This document shows, piece by piece, positions 44,940-52,875 of a DNA stretch of 64,000 bases. The stretch spans positions 3,410,001 through 3,474,000 of the forward strand of contig OY970389.1 of assembly GCA_963720235.1 (NCBI GenBank), read 5' to 3'. The notes under the pieces were generated by a model. The model was not told where the DNA came from. It ran no database searches and worked only from the letters and a program-made list of their open reading frames with translations. A program made the position numbers and the translations under genes. The stretch is from JACMLC01 sp963720235 (lineage in GTDB: Bacteria > Acidobacteriota > Blastocatellia > Pyrinomonadales > Pyrinomonadaceae). Each line of letters starts with the position of its first letter. The stretch's first letter is position 1.

Positions 44940-45980
44940 TTAGACGCCGGAGTCCTCTTTTTCAACATGAAAGTAAAGCTGTCCGCGCCTGCGCTCAACC
45001 TTGCTTCCGCCCGGCAACTCTGCAATGCGCCCGCCGCGTTCGCCAAAGACTAGCTTTTCAACTTCCAACAAGTGAACCAACTCAAGCCGCCTTGTATCGC
45101 CGCGCATCCGCGCGAGCCATTGCCGCAAAGCCCTGCGCCGAACTGAAGACTCCGCGCTTGCCAGCACTTTGACATTGAGCATGGCTTCTGTCTTTTCATC
45201 ACTCGCCGCCTTCAACAATTCACCTGCCGCGAGGCGCAGAGCCGATGCATCTTCCCTCAAAAGTCCTGCGGTGCGCGAGAGTGTTTCGATGATGCGTCCG
45301 TTAAAAGTTTGCATCAGAGGCAAAAGCTGCTTGCGCACTCTGACGCGCGCAAAGGCTTCATCAGCATTCATCTCATCAACCCTGAAATCCATTTCACGCG
45401 CGCGACAGTAATCCTCCGTCAAAGCGCGTCTGGCCCAACGCAGAAGCGGCCTCACGAGCAATACATCTCTCTCTTTATCAAGCACGCGCACAGGCTCAAT
45501 CCCGCCGAGGCCGTCCACACCGCTCCCGCGCATAAGGCGCAACAGCACAGTCTCCGCCTGATCGTCCATCGTGTGCGCAGTCAAAACCGCCTGCGCCCCG
45601 CGCTCTTGCGCAACCTCTGACAGAAAACTATAACGTGCGCGCCGCGCCGCCTGTTCCAGATTATCCCTGCGCTCTCTCGCAAGCTCACGCACATCTAAAT
45701 TCCCAATCACGATTTCATAATCCAGACTGCGCGCAAGCTCCGTCACCCAACGCGCATCCGCTGCGCCCGCTTCTCCCCTCAAACCATGATTGAGATGCGC
45801 GACCGTCACACGCAAGGAAAGTTTCTGCGCACGCAACAACTCATCAAGAGCAAGCAGCAACGCCACAGAATCCGCGCCGCCGGAGACAGCCACAACGACA
45901 TGCTCTCCCGCAAGCGGAAGCCGCAGACGCTTCCATTCAGAGAGAAGCCTGCGAGCAAAGCTGCTCATTCCCTGCTTCAT
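44940..45980 (-). CDS. tilS: tRNA(Ile)-lysidine synthase
   Basis: A 346-residue enzyme that puts lysine on C34 of the AUA-reading tRNA-Ile. The PP-loop VAVSGGADSVALL (near residues 30-42), the VAHLNHGLRG block, and the VLTAHTMDDQAETVLLRLMRG block are characteristic; a C-terminal domain follows. The start is ATG 45980 (MKQGMSSF); ATG 45968 is also possible, and the frame to 46028 lies in a repeat. First of the tilS-hpt-ftsH-folP group. Confidence 0.95.
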   Translation of the reverse strand: MKQGMSSFARRLLSEWKRLRLPLAGEHVVVAVSGGADSVALLLALDELLRAQKLSLRVTVAHLNHGLRGEAGAADARWVTELARSLDYEIVIGNLDVRELARERRDNLEQAARRARYSFLSEVAQERGAQAVLTAHTMDDQAETVLLRLMRGSGVDGLGGIEPVRVLDKERDVLLVRPLLRWARRALTEDYCRAREMDFRVDEMNADEAFARVRVRKQLLPLMQTFNGRIIETLSRTAGLLREDASALRLAAGELLKAASDEKTEAMLNVKVLASAESSVRRRALRQWLARMRGDTRRLELVHLLEVEKLVFGERGGRIAELPGGSKVERRRGQLYFHVEKEDSGV

Positions 45981-45994
45981 AAAACTCTTCTTCT

Positions 45995-46093
45995 TTGCGG
46001 TCTTGAGTCTTTCTCTTCTTTGCGCCACCAGCGTGAACCGTTCGTTTTAGTTTCTCGCAAAGGCGCAAAGAAAAACTCAAGACCGCAAAGAGT
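45995..46093. repeat. Composite R1 repeat with GCGTGAACCGTTCG insert
   Basis: CTTTGCGGTCTTGAGTCTTT on the left pairs with its inverse ACTCAAGACCGCAAAG on the right. Inside are CTTTGCGCC, the insert GCGTGAACCGTTCGTTTTAG, and CGCAAAGGCGCAAAG. The insert is shared with 14530-14632. Confidence 0.82.
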
Positions 46094-46101
46094 TGAATGA
46101 T

Positions 46102-46764
46102 TTACTCATCAATAATTCCGAAAGCCCTGACCGGAAATGTCCCGAAGCCTTTGACCTTGACCGGGACGGCGAAGAACCTGTAGCCGCTCTCAGGCAGAGA
46201 TTCTAGATTGCACAGGTGCTCGACAATCGGAATCCCTGCCTTGAGAAGGATGGAGTGCGCAGGTCTCGCCCTGTCAGAAGTGTCGTCAATGTTATAGGAA
46301 TCTATGCCGACCAGCGCGGCCTGCGCTTCGACCAGAAACTCTGCGGCATCCAATGTCAGAAACGGATGATTCTCAAAATAGCTCTCGCTTCCCCAATTTT
46401 TGGCCCAGCCCGTATGCACAATCACGGCCTTGCCGCGCAGTTCGCGGCCTTCAAAGAAAGATGCTGTGACAGCTTTCTCTACATCATCCTGAACACGAAT
46501 CGTGACGGCTTCAAGATTGGCGAGAGATGAAAGCGGCAACTGCGCGAGGTCTGCTCCATCCTCGTAGCGATGAAAGGGCGAATCGAGATATGTGCCGGTG
46601 TTGGCGACCATCTCGATTCGCCCGATATGAAACTCTGTCCCGCTCGCATAGTGTTGCCGCGAGGCTTCGCGGCTCAAAAAATCCGAGATGACGGGCGCGG
46701 GCAAGCCTTTGTAAGTAATCATCCCATGCTCTATGGCATGGCTCACATCAATCATCTGCGTCAT
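46102..46764 (-). CDS. Cyclase family protein (kynurenine formamidase-like)
   Basis: A 220-residue member of the metal-dependent cyclase/formamidase family (PF04199). The metal motif HxGTHxDxPxH appears as NTGTYLDSPFH, so two of the usual histidines are Asn and Tyr while Asp and the last His remain. The VIVHTGWAKNWG and LVGIDSYNIDD blocks are normal for the family. Whether it is an active hydrolase and on what substrate is uncertain. It lies 23 bp after the small 46788-46973 gene on the same strand. Confidence 0.85.
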   Translation of the reverse strand: MTQMIDVSHAIEHGMITYKGLPAPVISDFLSREASRQHYASGTEFHIGRIEMVANTGTYLDSPFHRYEDGADLAQLPLSSLANLEAVTIRVQDDVEKAVTASFFEGRELRGKAVIVHTGWAKNWGSESYFENHPFLTLDAAEFLVEAQAALVGIDSYNIDDTSDRARPAHSILLKAGIPIVEHLCNLESLPESGYRFFAVPVKVKGFGTFPVRAFGIIDE

Positions 46765-46787
46765 GGCAGGATTGCTCCTTCAAGCAT

Positions 46788-46973
46788 TTATTCGCCGTCG
46801 TGTTTAAGAGCTTCCTGACGACTGCGAATCAGATGCGCGAGTCCGTCGAGAGCCTTACGCGCCATCCCCGTAGGGTCTTTCTTCACACCCAACTGCTCAT
46901 GCGCGTCGCTCAAAATTCCCAAGAACTCGTCCTGCACAATCATGCGAACAGCTTTCTCTTCCGCTTCTGTCAT
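46788..46973 (-). CDS. Small helical protein, 61 residues, unknown
   Basis: A charged helical protein (starts MTEAEEKAVRMIVQDEF) with no recognised family. AAAGGAAAG lies just before ATG 46973, giving a believable start; an earlier ATG at 46988 is less well placed. Closely upstream of the cyclase-family gene on the same strand and probably co-transcribed. Confidence 0.65.
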   Translation of the reverse strand: MTEAEEKAVRMIVQDEFLGILSDAHEQLGVKKDPTGMARKALDGLAHLIRSRQEALKHDGE

Positions 46974-47017
46974 TTTCTTTCCTTTCAAAGTAAAAATTAT
47001 TCAGACCTCAAGAATTA

Positions 47018-47112
47018 GCCACAGAGACACAGAGACACGGAGCAGAACAAATAGAAATTTAAGATAGCTTCCTTTTCAAATTTCCTCTGTGTCTCTGTGT
47101 CTCTGTGGCAAT
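47018..47112. repeat. Hairpin of CACAGAGACA words
   Basis: TGCCACAGAGACACAGAGACAC-type words appear on the left and CTGTGTCTCTGTGTCTCTG on the right. It resembles the CCGCAGAGACGC words at 28.8 kb and is probably a related family. It lies after the ABC ATPase gene. Confidence 0.9.
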
Positions 47113-47114
47113 TT

Positions 47115-47834
47115 TTATCTTGCCAGATGAAAAAAGACATCTTCAAAAGGCGCATCTGCGAGCGCGGCCCGTGCGCGCAACTCCTGCGGCGAGCCTTCGG
47201 CCACAAGAATTCCGCCGCGCATGATGCCAACTCTGTCCGAGATGCGCTCGACAAAACTCATGACGTGCGAAGAGACGAGCGTGGCGCGTCCCTTCGCGCG
47301 CTCCTCTTCAATACGCAACCGCAGCTTGCGCATCATCTCGACATCAAGACCGTTAAGCGGTTCGTCCAACACAAGCACATCCGGCGCGCCCGCGAACGCC
47401 GCCGCGAGTCCGAGCTTTTTTCGCATGCCGAGCGAATAGCTGCCAACCCATTTATCCGCCACCGCGCTCAACTCGAAAAATTCTATCTCGCTAAGAACAG
47501 AATCTGTATCTGCGTCCTTCAATCCGGCGACAAGCTGTAAGTACTCTCTGCCCGTCAGGCGATTGTAAAGAAAAAGCTCTTCGGGCAGATAGCCGAGTCG
47601 TCTTTTGACTTGCGGCGCGCGGCGCGCGAGGTCTTCGCCGCAGATAAAAGCTTTGCCATCGTCGGCAGTCGTAATGCCCGTGATGATGCGTATCAAGGTT
47701 GACTTGCCTGCGCCGTTCGCGCCGATGAGCGCATAGACTTCGCCCGCGCTGACCGCGAGGCTCAATTCATTGACCGCCACCAGCCTGCCATACTTTTTCG
47801 TCACGCCTTCGACTTGAATCAGATGTTCGCTCAA
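47115..47834 (-). CDS. ABC transporter ATP-binding subunit
   Basis: About 239 residues: Walker A GANGAGKST, Q-loop region, signature YSLGMRKKLGLAAA (degenerate SLGM in place of LSGGQ, as is common in this export sub-family), Walker B VLVLDEP, and the switch His in VSSHVM. TTG 47834 is the best start: it follows GGAGGG and overlaps the permease stop (TTGA), so translation is coupled. A longer frame to 47963 overlaps the permease gene. It powers the partner permease encoded at 47831-49273; the substrate is unknown. Confidence 0.92.
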   Translation of the reverse strand: MSEHLIQVEGVTKKYGRLVAVNELSLAVSAGEVYALIGANGAGKSTLIRIITGITTADDGKAFICGEDLARRAPQVKRRLGYLPEELFLYNRLTGREYLQLVAGLKDADTDSVLSEIEFFELSAVADKWVGSYSLGMRKKLGLAAAFAGAPDVLVLDEPLNGLDVEMMRKLRLRIEEERAKGRATLVSSHVMSFVERISDRVGIMRGGILVAEGSPQELRARAALADAPFEDVFFHLAR

Positions 47835-49273
47835 TCTCCCTCCGTCTGCAAAAAGAAGTTGGCGCGCGCGTGTCCTCTCTCGGTCAGCGCGCGAATCCCG
47901 TTCAAAGCGAAGAGGGCAAAACCCGCAGGCCAGAAAACAGAGACGAACAATCCGAACACACACGCCACACTAATCATCAGGATGAGCGAAAGCTCCGGCC
48001 TCTCCGGGACTTCAAACGCGAGCGCGCCGGAGAGCGTGCTCACAAGCCACCACAGCCAGAAGCATTCGCCCAGCAGCGGCAGCGAGTAGAACAACGGCAC
48101 GTCACCCGAAAGCATTCCCACTATCCACGCCAGCAGAGGCGCAGGCAAACTCACCAGCCGCGCATACCAAAGCTTTGTCTCCCACATCTGCCTGCCCGTC
48201 GTGCCGATGGCGCGCTCTAACCAGAAATGCGGAAGCTGATATGCGACCAGCACTGCGACCAGCACACAGAGAGAAGTGCAGACAAACACGCATACAATCT
48301 TCACAGCCATCACGGCAGGCAGCCATGTACTATCAAGCCAACTCGGCTCGTCTGTAACAGCCGGAAGCAAACCTGTCATGAGCACTGTTGCGAGAGCAAC
48401 TAAAAGCAGCAGCGAGATAAACAGCGAGACATACACGGCGGATGAGAATGCTCTGAAAGTTAATTGCAAATCGCGCGCAAGCTCTACGGCGACGGCTCGC
48501 TCAAATTTTTTCTCAAGCCAGCGCGACCCGAACGCGCTCAAACGGCTGCCCGCCTCAAGCCGCTTCGCATACTCTATATCCGATGCCCGCCATCTCTCAT
48601 GCATCACGCGCGCGAGCAGGTAAAGCGTTGTGGCCCACAGCGCGCCGCACGTAACAAGCCAGCGATGATTGAAGACAGGCAAGCCATGCGGCCTGAATAT
48701 CAAGATGAGCAGCAAGCCCGCCAGCATCGCAGACACTGTGACTATCAACAAAGCTCCGAACGCCGCGACTCCGTTTTTAGTATGCCCCCAGTGAATCCAA
48801 TTCAATGCCGCCAAAACTTCTGCCAGCGATGTAATCAGAATAAAGAGCGCAAGCGGGAGCACGAGAGAGCTTGCAAAAGCATTGCTTTCATCAAAGAGCG
48901 CGCGTGCAATGAGCAATAGGGCTCCGATAATCAAAGTGCGCCCGATTCTTTTTGAGAGCGCGGCATGCAGTTGTGTGTGCAGAGAGACAGGCAGCGTATC
49001 GAGCACGGATTCCGGTCTTCGCAGATGAAAAATTTCGCCACTCGCGCGCGTGAGGCTTAATCCGATAAGGCTGAAGACAAAGGCGAAGGCCATGAGCAGG
49101 CTCAAAGCGTTTGAGGGCTGCCATGCGGGAGCTTCCTCTGCCAACCTTGAGACAGTCATGTACGAGATGCCAAAGACGAGCGGCGACAGAATCAGCAGCG
49201 TATAAAGATGCTGCTTCGCCCAACGCAACTGCTCGCGCATACTCGCGCCAATCACCAGCCGGAGTTTTTTCAC
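47831..49273 (-). CDS. ABC transporter permease, about 12 spans
   Basis: A 480-residue polytopic membrane protein with some twelve hydrophobic segments and no recognised soluble domain. It precedes and overlaps an ABC ATPase gene, so it is the permease of a two-gene export system. The long hydrophilic segment near 240-275 is cytoplasmic by charge. ATG 49273 starts MKKLRLVIGASMREQ. No substrate clue is present, though nearby LytS/LytTR genes might regulate it. Confidence 0.88.
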   Translation of the reverse strand: MKKLRLVIGASMREQLRWAKQHLYTLLILSPLVFGISYMTVSRLAEEAPAWQPSNALSLLMAFAFVFSLIGLSLTRASGEIFHLRRPESVLDTLPVSLHTQLHAALSKRIGRTLIIGALLLIARALFDESNAFASSLVLPLALFILITSLAEVLAALNWIHWGHTKNGVAAFGALLIVTVSAMLAGLLLILIFRPHGLPVFNHRWLVTCGALWATTLYLLARVMHERWRASDIEYAKRLEAGSRLSAFGSRWLEKKFERAVAVELARDLQLTFRAFSSAVYVSLFISLLLLVALATVLMTGLLPAVTDEPSWLDSTWLPAVMAVKIVCVFVCTSLCVLVAVLVAYQLPHFWLERAIGTTGRQMWETKLWYARLVSLPAPLLAWIVGMLSGDVPLFYSLPLLGECFWLWWLVSTLSGALAFEVPERPELSLILMISVACVFGLFVSVFWPAGFALFALNGIRALTERGHARANFFLQTEGD

Positions 49274-49330
49274 TCCGAAACAATTACCATACTCGCGCGA
49301 TTTTTAACATCAGGCGTGAACGAAAAAATT

Positions 49331-49396
49331 CCCGCAAAGGCGCAAAGACGCAAAGAAGAACTAATGTCTTTCTTTGCGTCTTTGCGCCTTTGCGGG
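49331..49396. repeat. R1 hairpin, perfect 25-bp arms
   Basis: Arms at 49331-49355 and 49372-49396 are identical in sequence to those at 1430-1511, with a 16-base loop. It lies between the permease gene and the LytTR regulator gene. Confidence 0.92.
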
Positions 49397-49405
49397 AAAC
49401 TGTCT

Positions 49406-50185
49406 TTAAAGACTTTTGCCGAGCACCGATTGCAGTTGTTCGCGGTAGTTGCGCGAGAGTGTGAGCTTCGTGCCGTTGTGCAGGATGATGTGATACTCGC
49501 CGTGAAACCAGGGTTGCAGTTCGCGTATACTATCAAGCTTGACGATGGTCGAGCGATGCACGCGTAGGAATTTCTTCGGGTCCAGATGGTCTTCGAGGCT
49601 GCCGATGGTTTCTCTGAGGAGATGCGATTTTTTGTCCGTGTGCAGGCGCACGTAATTTCCTTCGGCCTCAATCCAGTCAATCTCGCCTGTTTCGAGAAAG
49701 AAGACGCGCCCGCCGTTTTTGATAACCAGACGCTCGACATATTTTGTTTCAGACTTGAGTGCTTCGAGCAAAGCAATGATGCGTTTGTCTAACTCGCCGT
49801 TTCTCTCGCGGCGCGTTTGCGCTTTGGCTCGCGCGAGAGCCATCTCGAATCGCTCGCGGTCAAATGGTTTTAAAAGATAATCAAGCGCGTGATACTCAAA
49901 CGCGCGCACGGCGTACTGGTCATAGGCCGTGACGAAAATGACAATCGGCAGCCGCTCGCCCTGCAAAGCTTCCAAAACTTCAAAGCCGGCGATTTCGGGC
50001 ATCTGTATATCCAGAAAGAGCAGGTCTGGCCTGTGCGTCTGAATGGCTTCGACGGCTTCGCGCCCGTTGATGCACTCCGCGACAATCTCCGCTTCCGGGT
50101 CGTTCGACAACATCTCGCGGATAATCTGACGCGCGAGTATCTCGTCGTCAACGACAATCACACGCAGCTTTGATGTCTCCGCCAT
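49406..50185 (-). CDS. LytTR-family response regulator
   Basis: A 259-residue regulator: receiver (1-120; phospho-acceptor Asp59 in LLFLDIQMP, Thr in FVTAYDQ, Lys in LLKPF) and a C-terminal LytTR DNA-binding domain (about 155-255; WIEAEGNYVRLHT, FLRVHRSTIV, NYREQLQ). ATG 50185 (MAETSKLR) follows AGAGGG; a frame to 50293 has no such site. The partner kinase is the next gene upstream (50362-51525). Confidence 0.95.
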   Translation of the reverse strand: MAETSKLRVIVVDDEILARQIIREMLSNDPEAEIVAECINGREAVEAIQTHRPDLLFLDIQMPEIAGFEVLEALQGERLPIVIFVTAYDQYAVRAFEYHALDYLLKPFDRERFEMALARAKAQTRRERNGELDKRIIALLEALKSETKYVERLVIKNGGRVFFLETGEIDWIEAEGNYVRLHTDKKSHLLRETIGSLEDHLDPKKFLRVHRSTIVKLDSIRELQPWFHGEYHIILHNGTKLTLSRNYREQLQSVLGKSL

Positions 50186-50361
50186 ACACTTCGCCCTCTG
50201 AATCTTTGAAGATGTTTTTAAAGCACACTTCGACTTTGATTGCTTCTCACGGCGTCTAATTGCTAAACACCACAAGCTTTTATTCTGTGACAAAAATTTT
50301 AGAGAACGAGCTTTAAGGGACTGAGGCTGCTGCGGCGAACTATTTTAACCCGCGTGGCTTT

Positions 50362-51525
50362 CTAAAGTGCGCGGTGATGACCGTTCGTAGAATTAGAAGG
50401 AACTTCCAGAGTCACGGTCAATCCGCCAGCCGGATTATTTTCCAACTCGAAGCGATGCGCCGCGCCGTATAACTGTTGGAGGCGCGCGCGTGTGTTCGCC
50501 AGCCCGACTCCCCCTTTGAACAGCTTGATACAGCTATGATTCACAGGAAGGCCCGGCCCGTTGTCTCTGACTTCTATACGAAGCATGCTGTTTTCGCGTT
50601 TCACGCAAATCTCTATCAGGCCGGGCGTGGAGCGCGGGGCGATACCGTGACGTATGGCGTTCTCGACGATGGGTTGGAGGATGAGGTTTGGAACTTTGAT
50701 ATCCAGAGCCTGCGGCTCGACATCAATCCTGATTGTGAGTCTGTCTTGAAAGCGTATCTGCTCGATTTCCAAGTAGCCTTTGAGAAATTCCATCTCCTGC
50801 TGCACAGAAACTTCCTGCGTGCCTGCGTTCTCAAGTGTGAAGCGCAGGAAATCTCCGAGCCTGACGAGCATCTTGCGCGCGGCCTCGACATCCGAATGAA
50901 GAAGCGCGGAGATGGAATGCAAGGTGTTAAAGAGAAAGTGCGGATGGAGTTGCATCTTGAGCGATTGCAGCTCTGCCTGCGCGAGCATGGATTCGAGCTG
51001 CGCGGATTTCAACTCGCCTTTGCGATAGCGGCTGTAATAGCCGAAGGAATGACACAGCAGAATGATGAGGCCGTAGATAGCAAAATTCTCACTCGCATTA
51101 TATGAGACGCTGCCGAGCGTGTTGGCAAATCTATAAGGACGACCCTGCGGATAACCGTAATTGAGATAGACTATGATTTGATGCGCGCTTGAGATAACGA
51201 AGACAAGTATCAGGCTAAAGAAAAAATGTATGAGCAGATTTTGCCGCCAGTTCTGCCGCTCGATTTGAAATCTAGTTGAGAGCCAGAGCACAAGCGGAGT
51301 CGCTAAAGCCCAGAGATAGGAGAAAGTAAATTGCGTAAAGGCCGCGCGCGACCACGGCATCGGCTGCTCTGAGCGGAGCGCGCCGAAATAGAGTTGGCTG
51401 GTGAAGACCAGACCGATAAATGTCCAGCACAGCCAGATGAGAGCCAACCTGACAAGCGGCCTCCGCCAGACATCGCTTCCCTTCAACAACATCCCGTCCG
51501 GCGCATCCGAAATCTTTTTCATCAT
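50362..51525 (-). CDS. LytS/YehU-type membrane sensor histidine kinase
   Basis: About 387 residues: four or five membrane spans (about 25-165), a coiled segment, then the His_kinase domain (PF06580) with LHPHFLFNTLHS, where the His of PHFLFN is the phospho-acceptor, and an HATPase_c domain (VENAIRHGI, DNGPGLP, GVGLANTRARL). The start is ATG 51525 with GAGG 7 bp upstream. It pairs with the LytTR regulator 176 bp downstream. Such pairs often control cell-envelope genes. Confidence 0.94.
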   Translation of the reverse strand: MMKKISDAPDGMLLKGSDVWRRPLVRLALIWLCWTFIGLVFTSQLYFGALRSEQPMPWSRAAFTQFTFSYLWALATPLVLWLSTRFQIERQNWRQNLLIHFFFSLILVFVISSAHQIIVYLNYGYPQGRPYRFANTLGSVSYNASENFAIYGLIILLCHSFGYYSRYRKGELKSAQLESMLAQAELQSLKMQLHPHFLFNTLHSISALLHSDVEAARKMLVRLGDFLRFTLENAGTQEVSVQQEMEFLKGYLEIEQIRFQDRLTIRIDVEPQALDIKVPNLILQPIVENAIRHGIAPRSTPGLIEICVKRENSMLRIEVRDNGPGLPVNHSCIKLFKGGVGLANTRARLQQLYGAAHRFELENNPAGGLTVTLEVPSNSTNGHHRAL

Positions 51526-51531
51526 CAACAA

Positions 51532-52086
51532 ACCTCAGCCGCTCAATCAAATTTTTCTCGGATGAGATGCATGAAACGCGTGAGATGCATCCTCAAAATG
51601 TTTCGACGTTTGATACCGGAAGAACGCGTGGCCCGTTTGAAATTGTGCTACATCATGCTTCGGTTTACAAAAACGCGGGCAACTTTTGTGACGGGCGGGC
51701 CGCATCCAGTGATGAACTGGCCGCAGATGAAGACGAAGCGGCTGAGCTTTACAAATATTTTACAGCAAGCAGTTTTTTCGCGTCTTTGAAACTCACAAAA
51801 GCTTTCTGACGAATCTTCAAAAGTCCGTAAACCTCGCAAAGTTTGTTCATCACATCTTGCGGCCAAGTTATACCAAAACTCAGCCCGCTCGTCACAAAGA
51901 TGTATCCGCCGCGCGCGCTTGTTCGTAGTATGTGATGGCCGTCATGCAAAAAATTTCCTCCGAAGGGAAATGCAGCGATGGCGCACGAAGGACAACTTGA
52001 TAACAGGTAACACTCTCTCCCCGGGTCGGATGTTCATCTCTTAATTCCGGCCCGGAGACAGTCTTCATCAATCAAGGAGTATTGAG
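51532..52086. other. Gap of about 555 bp, one possible small gene
   Basis: This separates the LytS-type kinase gene from the divergent Fis-type regulator gene. It contains one candidate small minus-strand gene (51749-51949) but no hairpin repeat, which is unusual for a gap of this length here. No promoter boxes stand out. Confidence 0.45.
51749..51949 (-). CDS. Candidate small protein, 66 residues, TTG start
   Basis: The frame from TTG 51949 encodes a protein whose central part looks protein-like (GGYIFVTSGLSFGITWPQDV, then a charged helix ending AKKLLAVKYL). GGAGG lies exactly 7 bp before the TTG, an ideal distance. A nearby ATG in another frame (51945) has the same site at 11 bp but gives only 17 codons. 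Family unknown. Confidence 0.45.
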   Translation of the reverse strand: MHDGHHILRTSARGGYIFVTSGLSFGITWPQDVMNKLCEVYGLLKIRQKAFVSFKDAKKLLAVKYL

Positions 52087-52488
52087 ATGGAAGAGATTAA
52101 GGGATGGGAACAACAGGACAGACCGCTCCTGACAAGTGTGGAAGCAAAACCTGCGAACGACGCAAACGAATTGGGCCAGAGGGCGCAGGTCTTAAAGGAC
52201 TTGGCTCTCGCGCTCTTAAATGAAGTGGAGACGCTCGGCGACGCAAACAAAACCGAAGCGGATGACAGCATAGATTTTTACGACGAGGTGCGCCGCTTTG
52301 AGATAGAGCTTATCCGCCGCGCTTTGAAAAAAACCGGCGGCCATCAGATGCGCGCCGCGCGTCTCTTGAATGTCAAGGTGACAACCCTCAACTCTAAAAT
52401 CAAACGCTTTAACATCTCTCCCGAAGCGCAGATTTATACCTACCCGACCGTCGAAGCAAACATCGAAGGCTTGCGCAGACGAGCTTAA
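52087..52488 (+). CDS. Fis-type helix-turn-helix regulator
   Basis: A 133-residue protein with a charged, helical N-terminus and a Fis/NtrC-type HTH_8 domain (about 70-112; FEIELIRRALKKTGGHQM, AARLLNVKVTTLNSKIKRF). It lacks receiver and AAA+ domains, so it may act as a nucleoid-type or enhancer-binding regulator. ATG 52087 follows AAGGAG. It lies upstream of the TonB-dependent receptor gene on the same strand, and palindromes in the intervening region could be its binding sites; that link is inference. Confidence 0.88.
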   Translation: MEEIKGWEQQDRPLLTSVEAKPANDANELGQRAQVLKDLALALLNEVETLGDANKTEADDSIDFYDEVRRFEIELIRRALKKTGGHQMRAARLLNVKVTTLNSKIKRFNISPEAQIYTYPTVEANIEGLRRRA

Positions 52489-52498
52489 AAAACAATCT

Positions 52499-52564
52499 CC
52501 CGCAAAGGCGCAAAGGCGCAAAGAAAGCAACTTGTCTTTCTTTGCGCCTTTGCGCCTTCGCGGG
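52499..52564. repeat. R1 hairpin
   Basis: Arms at 52499-52523 and 52540-52564, 25 bp with one mismatch (CTTCGCGGG in place of CTTTGCGGG). It starts 10 bp after the Fis-type gene stop and may end that transcript. Confidence 0.92.
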
Positions 52565-52579
52565 AAATGTCTTTTCTTC

Positions 52580-52620
52580 TTCCGATAATTTGGAAATTTT
52601 TTCTGGACCAGAAAAAATTT
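52580..52620. promoter_or_regulatory. Overlapping palindromes upstream of receptor gene
   Basis: TTCCGATAATTTGGAA (52580-52595) is a near-perfect dyad. It abuts a 27-bp perfect palindrome (52594-52620) with 13-bp arms AAATTTTTTCTGG and CCAGAAAAAATTT around one central base. It could be a regulator site or a terminator for the Fis-type gene. Confidence 0.5.
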
Positions 52621-52808
52621 TCACTCTCAATATCCGAACACTTCAAGATTCAAAGTTCAAATATCCAAATTCATCAAGCCTCTTCGCCTGAACACGCTCA
52701 CCTCGAACGAGTCAACACTAATCAGAGAACAGCTTGCGCTTCATCAGCGAGTAAAGGAACGGCTCTTGCGCTGGTCAAACAGCGTAGCGTAAGGCATGCG
52801 TTTTTCGT

Positions 52809-52824
52809 TTCCGATAATTCGGAA
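52809..52824. promoter_or_regulatory. Second TTCCGATAAT palindrome
   Basis: TTCCGATAATTCGGAA is a perfect 6-4-6 dyad, differing at one base from the site at 52580-52595. It lies about 50 bp before the receptor start codon, close to where a promoter would be, so it could act as an operator. Confidence 0.5.
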
Positions 52825-52875
52825 AGCTTCTCCCCACAGCCTGCGCTCTTTCACTAAACACGGAGGATTTTTTCC

